Shown here piece by piece: positions 43,475-53,442 of a DNA stretch of 64,000 nucleotides. Position 1 is the stretch's first letter. Each line of letters opens with the position of its first letter. Both the position numbers and the translations under genes were made by a program. Source of the stretch: Sutcliffiella horikoshii DSM 8719 (lineage in GTDB: Bacteria; Bacillota; Bacilli; Bacillales; Bacillaceae_I); NCBI GenBank assembly GCA_001648575.1, contig LQXN01000055.1:78118-142117 (forward strand). Direction: 5' to 3'. The notes beneath the pieces are model-generated. The model searched no databases and was not told the origin of the DNA. It worked only from the letters and a program-made list of their open reading frames with translations.

Positions 43475-44617
43475 ATGAAAATTGCTATCTTTACAGACAC
43501 ATTTGCTCCAGATGTCAACGGTGTGGCCAAAACATTGAAGCGATTTACCAACTATATGGATTCCAAAGGAATAGAGTATCGTGTTTTTGCGCCGGAAAGT
43601 ACAAACAAGGATCTATTTACAAGCCAGGTTCACCGTTTTGCTAGTCTGCCATTTTTTCTGTATCCGGAATGCCGTCTTGCATTGCCTAATATGCTGTCCG
43701 TGAAGGCCGAACTTATAAAATTCAAGCCCGACCTCATTCATGTTGCAACTCCCTTTAATATCGGCCTTTGCGGACTTCACTATGCAAAGAAATTCGACAT
43801 TCCGGTTGTTGGATCCTACCACACTGACTTTGACAAATACCTCGAATACTACGATCTTCAATTTCTGACAAAAGTGCTTTGGAGTTATATGCGTTGGTTC
43901 CATCGACCTTTACGCAAGATTTTTGTTCCATCCACCGACACCCAGAACCACCTCAATAAACATGGATTCACCAATACTGCCATCTGGCCTAGAGGGGTGG
44001 ACTGTTCCGTCTTCCATCCTGGAACCTCCTCTCAACTATTAAAAAATAAATTCAACATCAAAGAAAAACATATCCTAACCTACGTGGGCAGGCTTGCCCC
44101 TGAAAAAGATGTAGCCTTACTTCCTAAGATTCAATCATCCCTACCTCCATCTATACGACATGATGTGCACTGGTTAATAGTAGGCGACGGTCCATTAAAA
44201 CTGGAACTGCATAAACATGCCCCAACTAACATGACTTTCGCAGGCTTTCAGTCTGGAAAAAACCTAGCAGAAATCTATGCCGGATCTGATATATTTGTCT
44301 TCCCTTCAGCTACCGAAACCTTTGGGAATGTAGTGTTAGAAGCATTGGCATCCGGGACACCTGTTGTTGGTGCAAATGCTGGAGGTGTCAAAACGATTAT
44401 CAACCAAGGGATGACAGGCCATCTATGCAACCAAAATGATGCCGTTTCGTTTGCTTCTGCCATCACCAGTCTTATTGAAGACGATGAAAAGAGAGAACAA
44501 ATGGGATATGCCGGCCGCCAATATGCCTTAGAGCAGTCTTGGGATTCTATTTTCGAAAGGCTCCTTCACGACTATCAAGTCGCTTTAGCACCACAAAAAA
44601 TACAAATACTTGCATAA
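43475..44617 (+). CDS. Glycosyltransferase family 4 (MgtA-like)
   Basis: A 380-aa GT4 (GT-B fold) enzyme. The N-terminal domain begins IAIFTDTFAPDVNGVAKTLK, typical of alpha-mannosyl- and alpha-glucosyltransferases acting on lipids. The C-terminal domain has YVGRLAPEKDV and the E-x7-E motif in ETFGNVVLEALASGTPVVG (about residues 287-305). It probably makes a glycolipid or glycosylates an envelope carrier; donor and acceptor are unknown. It pairs with the PAP2 gene and ends at its own terminator. Confidence 0.88.
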   Translation: MKIAIFTDTFAPDVNGVAKTLKRFTNYMDSKGIEYRVFAPESTNKDLFTSQVHRFASLPFFLYPECRLALPNMLSVKAELIKFKPDLIHVATPFNIGLCGLHYAKKFDIPVVGSYHTDFDKYLEYYDLQFLTKVLWSYMRWFHRPLRKIFVPSTDTQNHLNKHGFTNTAIWPRGVDCSVFHPGTSSQLLKNKFNIKEKHILTYVGRLAPEKDVALLPKIQSSLPPSIRHDVHWLIVGDGPLKLELHKHAPTNMTFAGFQSGKNLAEIYAGSDIFVFPSATETFGNVVLEALASGTPVVGANAGGVKTIINQGMTGHLCNQNDAVSFASAITSLIEDDEKREQMGYAGRQYALEQSWDSIFERLLHDYQVALAPQKIQILA

Positions 44618-44645
44618 AAAAAGGAGCCTTTTAGCCTCCTTTTTC
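44615..44645 (+). terminator. Terminator of the PAP2-GT4 operon
   Basis: A stem AAAAAGGAG / CTCCTTTTT around GCCTTTTAGC, ending in a T-run, directly after the stop codon. Confidence 0.85.
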
Positions 44646-44674
44646 CAATGAGAAGGAAAGAATTGCAAAAAAAT

Positions 44675-44704
44675 TTGCAACATTAAAATGGAATATTATA
44701 TAAT
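44675..44704 (+). promoter_or_regulatory. Sigma-A promoter of the ABC-F leader
   Basis: A -35 TTGCAA (44675-44680) and a perfect -10 TATAAT (44699-44704) with an 18-bp spacer. It predicts a start near 44711 and a 5' leader of about 320 nt before the ABC-F gene. Confidence 0.75.
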
Positions 44705-44739
44705 AAATCTATCTTACTTGTTCGGAAGGAGGGTAAAAG

Positions 44740-44871
44740 ATGTTACTATCTGTTAATGCTCGCACACAATACATGGCATACTTGCATATTTGTCGTGCAA
44801 TTTTTCATGATTCAGCTATCAACGGGACACGTATGTCCATTTTTAAACAGCTGAATAGGAAAGACAGATAG
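44740..44871 (+). CDS. Leader peptide ORF of the ABC-F gene, 43 aa
   Basis: A frame from ATG 44740 behind a strong GGAAGGAGGG site. It encodes a 43-aa peptide (MLLSVNARTQYMAYLHICRA, then a basic C-terminus FKQLNRKDR). Its start region (44731-44752) is complementary to 44865-44887, which contains its stop codon, so the whole ORF is the loop of a 22-nt stem. Together with the terminator before the ABC-F gene, this suggests translation-dependent attenuation, as known for antibiotic-inducible ABC-F genes. The peptide resembles no protein I know. Confidence 0.65.
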   Translation: MLLSVNARTQYMAYLHICRAIFHDSAINGTRMSIFKQLNRKDR

Positions 44872-44902
44872 TAAGAATCTTTTACCCAACAGCACACCAT
44901 TT

Positions 44903-44940
44903 GTACAAGTGTACTCACTTTGCGTTGTTTACACTTGTAC
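44903..44940 (+). promoter_or_regulatory. Inverted repeat in the ABC-F leader
   Basis: An 11-bp perfect inverted repeat, GTACAAGTGTA and TACACTTGTAC, with a 16-nt loop, extended outward by GCAC / GTGC. It lies between the leader ORF and the terminator and may be the mutually exclusive partner of one of them. No T-run follows, so it is not itself a terminator. Confidence 0.6.
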
Positions 44941-44952
44941 TTGTGCCTAGAT

Positions 44953-44997
44953 AAAAAACCATGGGAAAGAAGGCTTCTTCTTACTCATGGTTTTTTT
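44953..44997 (+). terminator. Intrinsic terminator in the ABC-F leader (attenuator)
   Basis: A long, nearly perfect hairpin (AAAAACCATGGGAAAGAAG / CTTCTTCTTACTCATGG) followed by TTTTTTT, located between the leader ORF and the ABC-F start. Unless prevented, it should stop most transcripts 34 bp before the ABC-F gene. Confidence 0.85.
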
Positions 44998-45030
44998 GTG
45001 CGTTTAAATTCTGAAGGAGTGAACTAAACA

Positions 45031-46914
45031 ATGATGATCTGTACATTAAATAATATAAGCAAAAGCTTTGCAGGCACGATGATTTTTGAGAATGTTTCTA
45101 TGGAAATACAGGCAAACGACCGCATTGGACTTGTTGGAAGAAACGGAAGTGGCAAGACGACACTCTTTCAACTAATCAGTGGGATGGAAGCCCCTGATAA
45201 GGGAGCTATTCATATTAAAAAAGGTGCTAAAATCGGCTACCTTGCTCAAATCCCCTCCTATCCTGTAGGAACAAAAGGAGAAGATGTCTTGCTTTTAGCT
45301 TTCAAGGAAACTGTGGAACTGCAAAAAAAGCTTCGGACATTAGAAAACCAAATGGCTGAGGTTGCTGAAGATAACCAATTAAACAAGATTATGCAGGAAT
45401 ACGGTGTATTGCAAGAACGTTTCGGTTTTATGGGAGGTTACGAAATGGATGCCTCCATTCAGCGAATTGCAAATGGCCTGAAGATAACACACTTGCTCCC
45501 TCAGCCATTCTCAAGCTTAAGTGGCGGAGAACAAACAAAGATATGCTTAGGGTTTATCCTATTACAAAACCCTGATGTTTTATTGCTAGATGAACCGACC
45601 AACCATCTTGATATCTTTTCGGTAGAGTGGCTCGAGCAATATCTTAAAGATTATGACGGGACAGTTGTTGCCATCTCTCATGACCGCTACTTCCTTGATG
45701 AAGTAGCAACTAAAATAATTGATTTAGAGGACGGCGAGATTCACACTTACCACACCAATTACAGTGGTTTCCTTAAGGAAAAAGAAGAACGTCTGCTGTT
45801 GGAGTTCTCAGCCTATCAGGAACAACAGAAAAAAATCAAAAAAATGAAAGAGGCCATCAAAAGGCTGAAGGAATGGGCGAACCAGAGCAATCCGCCTAAC
45901 GCTGCCATGCACCGACGTGCGAAAAGCATGGAAAAAGCATTAAATAGAATGGAAAAGTTAAAACGTCCTATTCTTGAAAGAAAGGCAATGGGCCTTCAAT
46001 TTGATGCCACAGATCGAAGCGGAAAAGATGCAGTCATAATGGAGAAGGTCAGTAAATCTTTTGGTGCGAAACCTCTTTTCCAAGAGATTGATCTTGCGGT
46101 TTATTTTAGAGAACGGGCTGCCATTGTTGGACAGAATGGTACGGGTAAGTCTACTCTTTTAAAGCTATTACTTGGAGAACTAGATGCGGATAGTGGGTTG
46201 ATGAAACTTGGCAGCAATGCAAAAGTCGGTTATCTTTCTCAGCACATCAAGGCCAGTAACCCAAACCAAACATTAATAGAGGCTTTCCGTGAGAATATTT
46301 CCATTACTTTAGAACAAGCAAGACATGTATTAGCAAAATTCTTATTCTATGGACCTGCTGTATTTAAGAAGGTGGAAAATTTAAGCGGCGGTGAAAAAAT
46401 GCGCCTTCGCCTGGCACAGCTCATGCACCAAGACATCAATCTTTTGATATTAGATGAGCCGACAAACCACCTGGACATAGACTCCCGCGAAGTGCTGGAA
46501 GAAGCATTGGAGGAGTTCGACGGTACCATCCTTGCAGTCTCCCATGATCGATTCTTCTTAAATAAGTATTTTGAGAAAACATGCTGGTTAGAAGACGGAA
46601 AACTCGTTACCTATGAAGGGAACTATCAGTATGCGCGGGAGAAGCGGGAGGAATTGGAGAGGGAAAAGGTTGTGAGCCTTCCCCAAGTAACTAAGGTTGA
46701 CAAAAAGATAAGAGACACAGTTCCTGCCGTAAATGATAAAAGCTACGAAAAGCTTGAAATGGAATTAGAAGAGTTGGAAACAAAGATTGCTGAATTGGAA
46801 AATCGGATGGTGAATGAAGAGGATTTGCTTGAGTTGCAAAGGCTGCAGGATGTTCTCACCGATTTAGAAACAAAAAGAGATTCTTTATATAGCAAATTAG
46901 AAGAGATTATTTAA
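45031..46914 (+). CDS. ABC-F family ATPase, antibiotic-resistance/translation factor type
   Basis: A 627-aa soluble protein with two ABC domains and no membrane segment. Walker A motifs are GRNGSGKT (near residue 37) and GQNGTGKS (near 370). Signatures are LSGGEQTK and LSGGEKMR, and both Walker B regions read LLLDEPTNHLDI-like. The linker between the domains (RLKEWANQSNPPNAAMHRRA) is the long, basic P-site tRNA-interaction motif of ribosome-binding ABC-F proteins. A coiled-coil C-terminal extension follows (LEMELEELETKIAELENRMV). The attenuator-type leader favours an antibiotic-protection role (VmlR/Vga-like) over a housekeeping one, by inference. Confidence 0.88.
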   Translation: MMICTLNNISKSFAGTMIFENVSMEIQANDRIGLVGRNGSGKTTLFQLISGMEAPDKGAIHIKKGAKIGYLAQIPSYPVGTKGEDVLLLAFKETVELQKKLRTLENQMAEVAEDNQLNKIMQEYGVLQERFGFMGGYEMDASIQRIANGLKITHLLPQPFSSLSGGEQTKICLGFILLQNPDVLLLDEPTNHLDIFSVEWLEQYLKDYDGTVVAISHDRYFLDEVATKIIDLEDGEIHTYHTNYSGFLKEKEERLLLEFSAYQEQQKKIKKMKEAIKRLKEWANQSNPPNAAMHRRAKSMEKALNRMEKLKRPILERKAMGLQFDATDRSGKDAVIMEKVSKSFGAKPLFQEIDLAVYFRERAAIVGQNGTGKSTLLKLLLGELDADSGLMKLGSNAKVGYLSQHIKASNPNQTLIEAFRENISITLEQARHVLAKFLFYGPAVFKKVENLSGGEKMRLRLAQLMHQDINLLILDEPTNHLDIDSREVLEEALEEFDGTILAVSHDRFFLNKYFEKTCWLEDGKLVTYEGNYQYAREKREELEREKVVSLPQVTKVDKKIRDTVPAVNDKSYEKLEMELEELETKIAELENRMVNEEDLLELQRLQDVLTDLETKRDSLYSKLEEII

Positions 46915-46917
46915 GAC

Positions 46918-46974
46918 TAAAAAACGCCCTGGAATCATGCTTTCAAGAAACATGATTCCGGGCGTTTTTCTTAA
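46918..46974. terminator. Bidirectional terminator, ABC-F / metK
   Basis: A large hairpin, AAACGCCC-TGGAATCATG paired with CATGATTCC-GGGCGTTT, with T-runs on both sides between convergent ABC-F and metK. Confidence 0.88.
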
Positions 46975-46983
46975 TCTAAGATA

Positions 46984-48183
46984 TTAAGCGTTCGCTTGCT
47001 CTTTCAACGCATCTGCTTTATCTGTTTGCTCCCAAGGAAGATCCAGATCATTACGTCCGAAGTGGCCGTATGCAGCAGTTTGTTTGTAGATAGGACGACG
47101 AAGGTCTAGCATTTTGATGATTCCTGCTGGACGAAGGTCGAAATTGTTGCGAACCAATTCCACTAATTTCTCTTCAGAAACTTTACCAGTTCCGAAAGTA
47201 TCAACTGCGATGGATACTGGTTGTGCAACTCCGATCGCGTAAGCCAATTGAACTTCACACTTGTCGGCAAGTCCGCTAGCTACGATGTTTTTAGCCACAT
47301 AACGTGCAGCATAAGCACCAGAGCGGTCTACTTTCGTTGCATCTTTACCGGAGAAAGCTCCGCCACCGTGGCGAGCGTATCCACCGTAAGTGTCAACGAT
47401 GATCTTACGTCCAGTAAGACCTGCATCCCCTTGTGGTCCACCGATTACGAAACGGCCAGTCGGGTTGATGAAGTATTTTGTGTTCTCGTCGATCAATTCA
47501 GCAGGAACTACCGGCTTGATCACGAATTCCTTAATGTTGCGTTGAATGCGCTCCAAGGAAACCTCTGGGTGATGCTGTGTGGAGATTACGATTGTATCAA
47601 CACGAACGGGTTGATTGTTCTCATCATATTCCACTGTCACTTGTGTTTTTCCGTCTGGACGTAAGTAAGGAAGAACTTCATCTTTTCTTACTTCAGTTAA
47701 ACGACGAGAAAGTTTGTGCGCCAGCGAGATAGGTAGTGGCATTAATTCTTTTGTTTCATTACAAGCAAACCCGAACATAAGACCTTGGTCCCCTGCTCCG
47801 ATTGCATCGATTTCTGCATCTGACATTTGACCTTCACGAGCTTCTAATGCTTGGTCAACACCCATTGCGATGTCAGCTGACTGCTCATCAATGGAAGTAA
47901 GTACTGCACAAGTTTCCGCATCAAAACCGTATTTTGCACGAGTATAACCGATGCCTTGGATTGTTTCACGAACGATTTTCGGGATATCTACATAAGTAGA
48001 AGTAGTGATTTCCCCAGCTACCAATACCAATCCTGTTGTCACGGAAGTTTCACACGCTACACGTGCATTCGGATCATTAGTCAGGATTGCATCCAGGATG
48101 GAATCGGAAATTTGATCACAAATTTTATCCGGGTGCCCTTCCGTTACGGACTCAGAAGTAAATAAACGACGTTGTTTAGTCAT
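46984..48183 (-). CDS. metK: S-adenosylmethionine synthetase
   Basis: A 399-aa enzyme making S-adenosylmethionine from methionine and ATP. Typical motifs are [20 protein letters not shown] (about residues 8-27), [12 protein letters not shown] (about 116-127), and [20 protein letters not shown] (about 262-281). The ATG at 48183 has AAAGGAGGAA upstream and gives the family start [12 protein letters not shown]. Expression is under the S-box riboswitch upstream. Confidence 0.98.
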   Translation of the reverse strand: MTKQRRLFTSESVTEGHPDKICDQISDSILDAILTNDPNARVACETSVTTGLVLVAGEITTSTYVDIPKIVRETIQGIGYTRAKYGFDAETCAVLTSIDEQSADIAMGVDQALEAREGQMSDAEIDAIGAGDQGLMFGFACNETKELMPLPISLAHKLSRRLTEVRKDEVLPYLRPDGKTQVTVEYDENNQPVRVDTIVISTQHHPEVSLERIQRNIKEFVIKPVVPAELIDENTKYFINPTGRFVIGGPQGDAGLTGRKIIVDTYGGYARHGGGAFSGKDATKVDRSGAYAARYVAKNIVASGLADKCEVQLAYAIGVAQPVSIAVDTFGTGKVSEEKLVELVRNNFDLRPAGIIKMLDLRRPIYKQTAAYGHFGRNDLDLPWEQTDKADALKEQANA

Positions 48184-48303
48184 TAAAAAAAGTTCCTCCT
48201 TTTTGTTTATGAAAAGCGTTTGAATTCTCTTCATGTACAGCAGTTATATTTGATACGGATCTCAGTTCCTATTGTGATGTTCTATGTTAGCTTGTGTAAA
48301 AAT

Positions 48304-48337
48304 AGAAAAAACCTTCCCACAAAAATTGAGGAAAGGT
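48304..48337 (-). terminator. Terminator of the metK S-box leader
   Basis: A stem AAACCTTTCC / GGGAAGGTTT followed by TTTTTTC on the minus strand, directly downstream of the SAM aptamer. It forms the OFF state when SAM is bound. Confidence 0.85.
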
Positions 48338-48360
48338 TTGATGTCAAGAATTAGCCTTTC

Positions 48361-48525
48361 ACTCTTATCGGTCAAGGTCAGAGCCTTGCTCAGGTTAGCA
48401 CCTTTTCTCAAGCGACCGAATTTCGGCCTAATAAAAATAGCGGCGTGCTTTTTCGCGCTCGCTCATCCTTTGAGCAGGTTGCTGGGTTTCATAGGGCCTG
48501 TCCCTCCACCAGCTCGGAATAAGAG
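48361..48525 (-). promoter_or_regulatory. SAM-I (S-box) riboswitch of metK
   Basis: On the minus strand the aptamer runs from CTCTTATTCCGAG through the conserved core AGGGACAGGCCCTATGAAAC and CAGCAACC, to GGTGCTAACCTG and the closing P1 strand GATAAGAG. This is the classical S-box architecture. SAM binding sequesters the antiterminator and lets the terminator at 48304-48337 form, shutting metK off. Confidence 0.95.
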
Positions 48526-48542
48526 TATCCGTTCAAGGTTCT

Positions 48543-48572
48543 ATATTAGCGTACTAAAACCTTTCATGTCAA
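48543..48572 (-). promoter_or_regulatory. Sigma-A promoter of metK
   Basis: A perfect -35 TTGACA (48567-48572) and -10 TAATAT (48543-48548), with an 18-bp spacer on the minus strand, just upstream of the S-box aptamer. Confidence 0.78.
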
Positions 48573-48976
48573 CAAAAAAGAGAAATAATTCGACATCCAT
48601 TCAAAGGAAATTATTACTTCCTTATTATCAATGTCTTTTCCTTTGTAAATACTAATATTCGAAGTCATGAGAATTTCATCCATCAATCTCTTTTACTTAT
48701 GGGAAACAGGGTTTATAATGATAAAGGGAATCGGACAAGTCCCTCCTTAATTGCGGGTCGGATTGGTAACGCTTTCAAGCAGATTCTCCAAAAAGTACAT
48801 AATAGCTTTTCTTCTTCCACACAAGGATGAGCCTGTTTTTTCACAAAATGTTAACGAATTCGTTTTATTTTCATAAAATAAGCTAATTAGTATGGACTAT
48901 TGAGTTAAATGTGTTATACTTTTTAACAGATGAGAAAAACAATACATTAATAATTCAAATTGAAGGAGAGTTATCC
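48573..48976. promoter_or_regulatory. metK / pckA divergent region with cre-like site and pckA promoter
   Basis: This 400-bp region is non-coding. A cre-like TGGTAACGCTTTCA (48764-48777, one deviation) may bring CcpA control. A -10 TATACT (48915-48920) preceded by TG (extended -10) is the likely pckA promoter; its -35 is weak. In B. subtilis pckA is repressed by CcpN under glycolytic conditions, but I could not identify a CcpN operator with confidence. Confidence 0.45.
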
Positions 48977-50566
48977 ATGATGAAAACGGTTGGAATCGAT
49001 AATGGGTTAACAAAACTAATTTACGGAAGTAACACACATGTACAGCTGTCTGTTCCACAGTTAGTGGAAAAGGTATTAAGCCGTAACGAAGGCTGCCTGA
49101 CCTCGACAGGTGCGGTACTAGCAACCACTGGCAAATATACGGGTCGCTCCCCTAAAGATAAATTTATTGTAGATGAAGAAATCAGCAAAGATAAAATCGA
49201 TTGGGGAACAGTAAACACTCCGATTTCAGAGGACGTCTTTGATCGTTTATATAATAAAGTACTAACATACTTAGAAAATAAAGATGAGATTTTTGTATTC
49301 AAAGGCTTTGCCGGAGCTGATGAGAAATATCAATTACCAATCCAGGTAATCAATGAATTTGCATGGCACAACCTTTTTGCCCAACAGCTTTTCATCAAAC
49401 CAAACGATGAACAATTGGCTAAGCATGAAACCTCCTTCAGCATAGTTTCTGCACCAAACTTCAAAGCTGACCCAGCCGTGGATGGAACCAACTCAGAAGC
49501 ATTCATCATCATCTCTTTCAGTAAGCGCATCGTACTTATCGGTGGTACGGAATATGCTGGTGAAATGAAAAAATCCATCTTCTCTGTCATGAACTACCTT
49601 TTGCCGGAAAATGGCATCATGCCGATGCACTGTTCCGCAAACGTTGGACGTGAAGGAGATGTAGCCTTATTCTTCGGACTATCCGGAACAGGTAAAACAA
49701 CTCTATCCGCTGATCCAAACCGTAAGCTGATTGGTGATGATGAGCATGGCTGGTCCAACACTGGAGTATTCAACATTGAAGGCGGTTGCTATGCTAAATG
49801 CATCGGCCTTACACATGAGAAAGAACCACAAATCTTTGACGCAATCCGTTTTGGGTCTGTGCTAGAAAATGTAGTCATTGATGGACAATCCAGAATTGCT
49901 GACTATGATAACTCTACACTAACAGAAAACACTCGTGCTGCCTATTCTTTGGATGCGATGGATAATATCGTCCAACCAAGCATTGCCGGACACCCTACGA
50001 CCATCGTCTTTTTGACAGCTGATGCGACTGGAGTATTGCCTCCTATCTCCAAGCTTTCAAAAGAACAGGCAATGTTCCACTTCCTTAGTGGATACACGAG
50101 TAAGCTTGCAGGAACAGAGAGAGGAATCACATCGCCACAAGCAACATTCTCCACTTGCTTCGGCTCACCATTCCTGCCGCTTCCTGCTACAACCTATGCA
50201 GAGATGCTCGGCAAGAAAATCGATGAGCACAACGTCCAGGTTTACCTTGTCAACACTGGCTGGACTGGCGGAGAATATGGCGTTGGAAACCGCATGAAGC
50301 TTTCTTACACAAGAGCGATGGTACAGGCGGCACTTGAAGGCGACCTGACAAATGTAGAAGTGGAAAAGGATCCATACTTCGGCGTTTCCATCCCTGTTCA
50401 TGTTCCAGGTGTACCTGATGAAGTGTTGCAACCGAAGAAAACTTGGCATGACGAAGAAAAATACGATCAGTTTGCCCGTGAGCTTGCAGGCAAGTTCAAA
50501 GCGAACTTCAAGAAGTTCGAAAATGTACCAGGTGATGTCCTTGAGTTTGGCGGACCTACTGTTTAA
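48977..50566 (+). CDS. pckA: Phosphoenolpyruvate carboxykinase (ATP)
   Basis: A 529-aa gluconeogenic enzyme converting oxaloacetate and ATP to phosphoenolpyruvate, CO2 and ADP. The kinase-1a motif is [14 protein letters not shown] (about residues 237-250). The metal and substrate sites include GRSPKDKF (about 57-64) and HCSANVG (about 218-224). The C-terminal [20 protein letters not shown] is characteristic. The ATG at 48977 follows AAGGAGAG; the frame extends upstream but without a site. Confidence 0.97.
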   Translation: MMKTVGIDNGLTKLIYGSNTHVQLSVPQLVEKVLSRNEGCLTSTGAVLATTGKYTGRSPKDKFIVDEEISKDKIDWGTVNTPISEDVFDRLYNKVLTYLENKDEIFVFKGFAGADEKYQLPIQVINEFAWHNLFAQQLFIKPNDEQLAKHETSFSIVSAPNFKADPAVDGTNSEAFIIISFSKRIVLIGGTEYAGEMKKSIFSVMNYLLPENGIMPMHCSANVGREGDVALFFGLSGTGKTTLSADPNRKLIGDDEHGWSNTGVFNIEGGCYAKCIGLTHEKEPQIFDAIRFGSVLENVVIDGQSRIADYDNSTLTENTRAAYSLDAMDNIVQPSIAGHPTTIVFLTADATGVLPPISKLSKEQAMFHFLSGYTSKLAGTERGITSPQATFSTCFGSPFLPLPATTYAEMLGKKIDEHNVQVYLVNTGWTGGEYGVGNRMKLSYTRAMVQAALEGDLTNVEVEKDPYFGVSIPVHVPGVPDEVLQPKKTWHDEEKYDQFARELAGKFKANFKKFENVPGDVLEFGGPTV

Positions 50567-50582
50567 TTATGAGAAATACTTT

Positions 50583-50621
50583 AAGCCAACCAAGGCTGCG
50601 ATAGACTTGGTTGGCTTTTTT
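50583..50621 (+). terminator. pckA terminator
   Basis: A 12-bp stem AAGCCAACCAAG / CTTGGTTGGCTT followed by TTTTTT. Confidence 0.9.
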
Positions 50622-50776
50622 TGTGGGACCCTATTTTACTGTTTTTTTTATGGGGGGGACGGGCATGTTCAGCCATTTTATTTGACCGTTTCCAGCTTTT
50701 TAAAAGCGTCCGGTGTTTAGAAGCCTTACATATCCTCAACCCGTTTCAGGGTTTAAATGGCCACCACGTCCCACAA

Positions 50777-51547
50777 TCACTGTTCCTTCATCCACGAAGT
50801 CAACCGCTCTACAATCCTCCGATTCTCTTTAGGAGGAAAATAATGGGTATACTCCGAATAATACCATGCCTCCACCTTTTTACCCATTTCCTTTGCACAC
50901 TTTTCCAGCCTGTAAGAATGCTCAATAGAAACATTCTTGTCCTGCTCCCCATGGATGATCAATATAGGAGCATCCAGCCGCTCAAGCTCGAATAACGGCG
51001 TCCTCCACTCATATCTCTCCGGATACTTATTTGGAGTACCTCCAATCACCCGCTTCATCATGCGACGGAGATCCACCCTCTCCTCATAGGTGAGAAACAT
51101 ATCAGAAACCCCGCCCCAGGATACGACAGAGCAAACTTGAGGAAACGCTATTCCTGTCATGAGGGCCATCACACCACCACGCGAGAATCCGAACACATGA
51201 ATGCGATCAGCTTCCACCTTTTCATGATCCGCGAGCAGCTTATAAGCAGAAAAAGCATCCTCCCTGTCGTCTCCGGCAAAGTCCTCATTCCCCTCTCCAC
51301 CCTGATTTCCACGGTAAAAAGGTGCCATCACCACAAATCCTTCTGAGGCGAATTGAACAATCCTTCCAACCCGGACTTGTCCTACGTTTTTGATTCCGCC
51401 TCTTAAATATAAAAACCCATCATACTTCCCTTCCTCTTTCGGTTCTGCCATCAATCCCTTTACCTTCAAACCGCAGCTATAATAGGTGACCGTAAAGACA
51501 TTGATATACGGACTCGGCGAAGGATATGGAATTTTTTCAATAATCAT
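50777..51547 (-). CDS. ytmA: S9-type alpha/beta hydrolase (YtmA)
   Basis: A 256-aa prolyl-oligopeptidase-type hydrolase. The nucleophile elbow is FGFSRGGVMA (Ser about residue 126). The Asp is probably in HGEQDKNVS and the His in YTHYFPPKENRR. The sequence closely follows the pattern of B. subtilis YtmA (SWGGVSDM-LTYEER-DLRRMM). The substrate is unknown. The ATG at 51547 matches the family start (MI-EK), but a TTG at 51559 has a better ribosome site (GGGGG). Confidence 0.85.
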   Translation of the reverse strand: MIIEKIPYPSPSPYINVFTVTYYSCGLKVKGLMAEPKEEGKYDGFLYLRGGIKNVGQVRVGRIVQFASEGFVVMAPFYRGNQGGEGNEDFAGDDREDAFSAYKLLADHEKVEADRIHVFGFSRGGVMALMTGIAFPQVCSVVSWGGVSDMFLTYEERVDLRRMMKRVIGGTPNKYPERYEWRTPLFELERLDAPILIIHGEQDKNVSIEHSYRLEKCAKEMGKKVEAWYYSEYTHYFPPKENRRIVERLTSWMKEQ

Positions 51548-51670
51548 CCCGTCTTGCAAAATATTGCCCCCTTTTGACGCACTAGGCATTCACACATATT
51601 TAGCCCAAATCATACGCTAATCTATAAAAACATACAAAGCATATGCCCACAATTTCTGAGGAGGTAGAAC

Positions 51671-52666
51671 ATGAAAGGTTTACGAAAAGTGTTAAGTATT
51701 TTATTATCCTTTGCTTTAATCGCTGCCCTTGCAGCTTGCGGAGGCGGCAAAACAGAAAAGGTCCGGATTGCCGAAGTTACCCGCTCTATTTTTTATGCTC
51801 CCCAATATGTTGCGATTGAAAAAGGATTTTTTGAAGATGAAGGCTTGGAGGTTGAATTAACGACCACTTGGGGCGGCGACAAAACGATGACCACCTTATT
51901 GGCTGACGGTGCTGATGTGGCTTTGGTGGGATCTGAGACGTCGATTTATGTGTATGCTCAGGGTTCCAATGACCCGATTATTAACTTTGCCCAACTGACC
52001 CAGACAGACGGAACTTTTTTAGTATCCAGGGAAGAACTTGATAACTTTGTGTGGGATGATTTAAAAGACAGTACATTCCTTGGCCAACGTAAAGGTGGAA
52101 TGCCTCAAATGGCTGGAGAGTTCGTTCTCAAAAAGCACGGCATTGATCCACAAAACGATCTGAACCTCATCCAAAACGTCGACTTTGCAAATATCCCTAG
52201 TGCCTTTGCCTCCGGTACGGGTGATTTCGTACAGCTTTTCGAGCCTCAAGCAAGTATTTTTGAAGCTGAGGGCATCGGATATATCGTTGCTTCCTTTGGG
52301 GAAGAATCAGGTCATTTGCCATATACAACCTTCATGGCAAAAGAAAGCTATCTGAAAGAGAATCCAGAGACAGCTGAGAAATTTACGCGTGCGCTCTACA
52401 AAGCGCAGCAATGGGTGGAAAATAATCCGGCATCTGAAACCGCCAAAGTCATCCTCCCGTATTTTGAGGATACTTCCGTAGAATTAATAGAAACCGTTAT
52501 AGACCGCTATAAGAGTCAAGGCTCTTTTGCCACTGACCCGATCCTTGATCAAGAAGAATGGGATAACTTGCAGAACATCATGGAAGAAGCCGGAGAACTT
52601 CCACAATACGTGGAATACGGCACTTTAGTAAATACAACCATTGCAGATGAGGTAATGGAAGAATAG
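51671..52666 (+). CDS. ytlA: ABC transporter substrate-binding lipoprotein (YtlA-like, NMT1/NitT family)
   Basis: A 331-aa lipoprotein with a signal peptide and lipobox LAAC (Cys23). The mature part is of the NMT1/SsuA type: FYAPQYVAIEKGFFEDEGLE near the start and GSETSIYVYAQGSNDPIINF. Relatives bind thiamine precursors, sulfonates or nitrate; the B. subtilis ytlA-ytlC-ytlD system is of unsettled specificity. It is the first gene of a three-gene operon with 11 bp to the ATPase gene. No riboswitch was seen in the short upstream gap. Confidence 0.88.
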   Translation: MKGLRKVLSILLSFALIAALAACGGGKTEKVRIAEVTRSIFYAPQYVAIEKGFFEDEGLEVELTTTWGGDKTMTTLLADGADVALVGSETSIYVYAQGSNDPIINFAQLTQTDGTFLVSREELDNFVWDDLKDSTFLGQRKGGMPQMAGEFVLKKHGIDPQNDLNLIQNVDFANIPSAFASGTGDFVQLFEPQASIFEAEGIGYIVASFGEESGHLPYTTFMAKESYLKENPETAEKFTRALYKAQQWVENNPASETAKVILPYFEDTSVELIETVIDRYKSQGSFATDPILDQEEWDNLQNIMEEAGELPQYVEYGTLVNTTIADEVMEE

Positions 52667-52677
52667 GATGATGAACG

Positions 52678-53442
52678 ATGAGTTTATTATCAATCAATAA
52701 TATTGAACACATCTACTTTACACCGGAACGAGCCACAAAGGTTTTGGAGGATATCTCAATAACCATTGAGGAAGGAGAGTTCATTTCATTCATAGGTCCA
52801 AGCGGCTGCGGAAAAACCACTCTTCTTTCCATCATTGCAGGCCTCTTGAAACCAACAGAGGGAACGGTCTTGCTTGGTGGTAAACCATCAAAAGAAAGTG
52901 TTGCTCATATAGGCTATATGCTGCAACAAGACTATCTCTTTCCGTGGAAGACTATAAAAGAGAATGTCCTACTGGGATTGAAAATATCGGATAAACAGAC
53001 AACGAAGAATGTGGAGAAAACATTGCAGCTGCTAAAGGACATGGGACTTCCTGATGTTGAAAAACTATATCCTTCTCAACTTTCAGGCGGAATGAGGCAG
53101 CGGGTGGCACTTGTCAGGACACTTGCAACCGACCCTGCCGTCCTTCTTCTTGATGAACCTTTTTCTGCCTTGGACTATCAGACAAAGCTCAAGCTTGAGG
53201 ATCTGGTTTTCTCCACTCTGAAGACATTCAAGAAAACCGCGTTGCTTGTCACCCATGACATTGGAGAAGCCATCGCAATGAGCGATAGGATTTTTCTATT
53301 AAAAGCAAATCCAGGACGTATTGCCAAGACATTCATAGTACCGGAAGAATTGAAAAACCTGATTCCCTTTGAATCAAGGCAGCACCCTGACTTCTCCACC
53401 CTGTTTCAAAAAATCTGGAAGGAGCTGGAGCAACTTGAATAA
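52678..53442 (+). CDS. ytlC: ABC transporter ATP-binding protein (YtlC)
   Basis: A 254-aa ATPase of the SsuB/TauB group. Walker A is [11 protein letters not shown] (about residues 40-50), the Q-loop is [10 protein letters not shown], the signature is LSGGMRQR (about 137-144), Walker B is [11 protein letters not shown] (about 157-167), and the switch is VTHDIGEA. It energises uptake by the YtlA-YtlD system. Its last 8 bp overlap the start of the permease gene. Confidence 0.92.
   Translation: MSLLSINNIEHIYFTPERATKVLEDISITIEEGEFISFIGPSGCGKTTLLSIIAGLLKPTEGTVLLGGKPSKESVAHIGYMLQQDYLFPWKTIKENVLLGLKISDKQTTKNVEKTLQLLKDMGLPDVEKLYPSQLSGGMRQRVALVRTLATDPAVLLLDEPFSALDYQTKLKLEDLVFSTLKTFKKTALLVTHDIGEAIAMSDRIFLLKANPGRIAKTFIVPEELKNLIPFESRQHPDFSTLFQKIWKELEQLE

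Noticed and set aside
51590..51670. TPP riboswitch before the ytlACD operon
   Set aside because: The gap is only about 80 bp and lacks the conserved CUGAGA and ACCUGA elements, so thiamine control is not supported.
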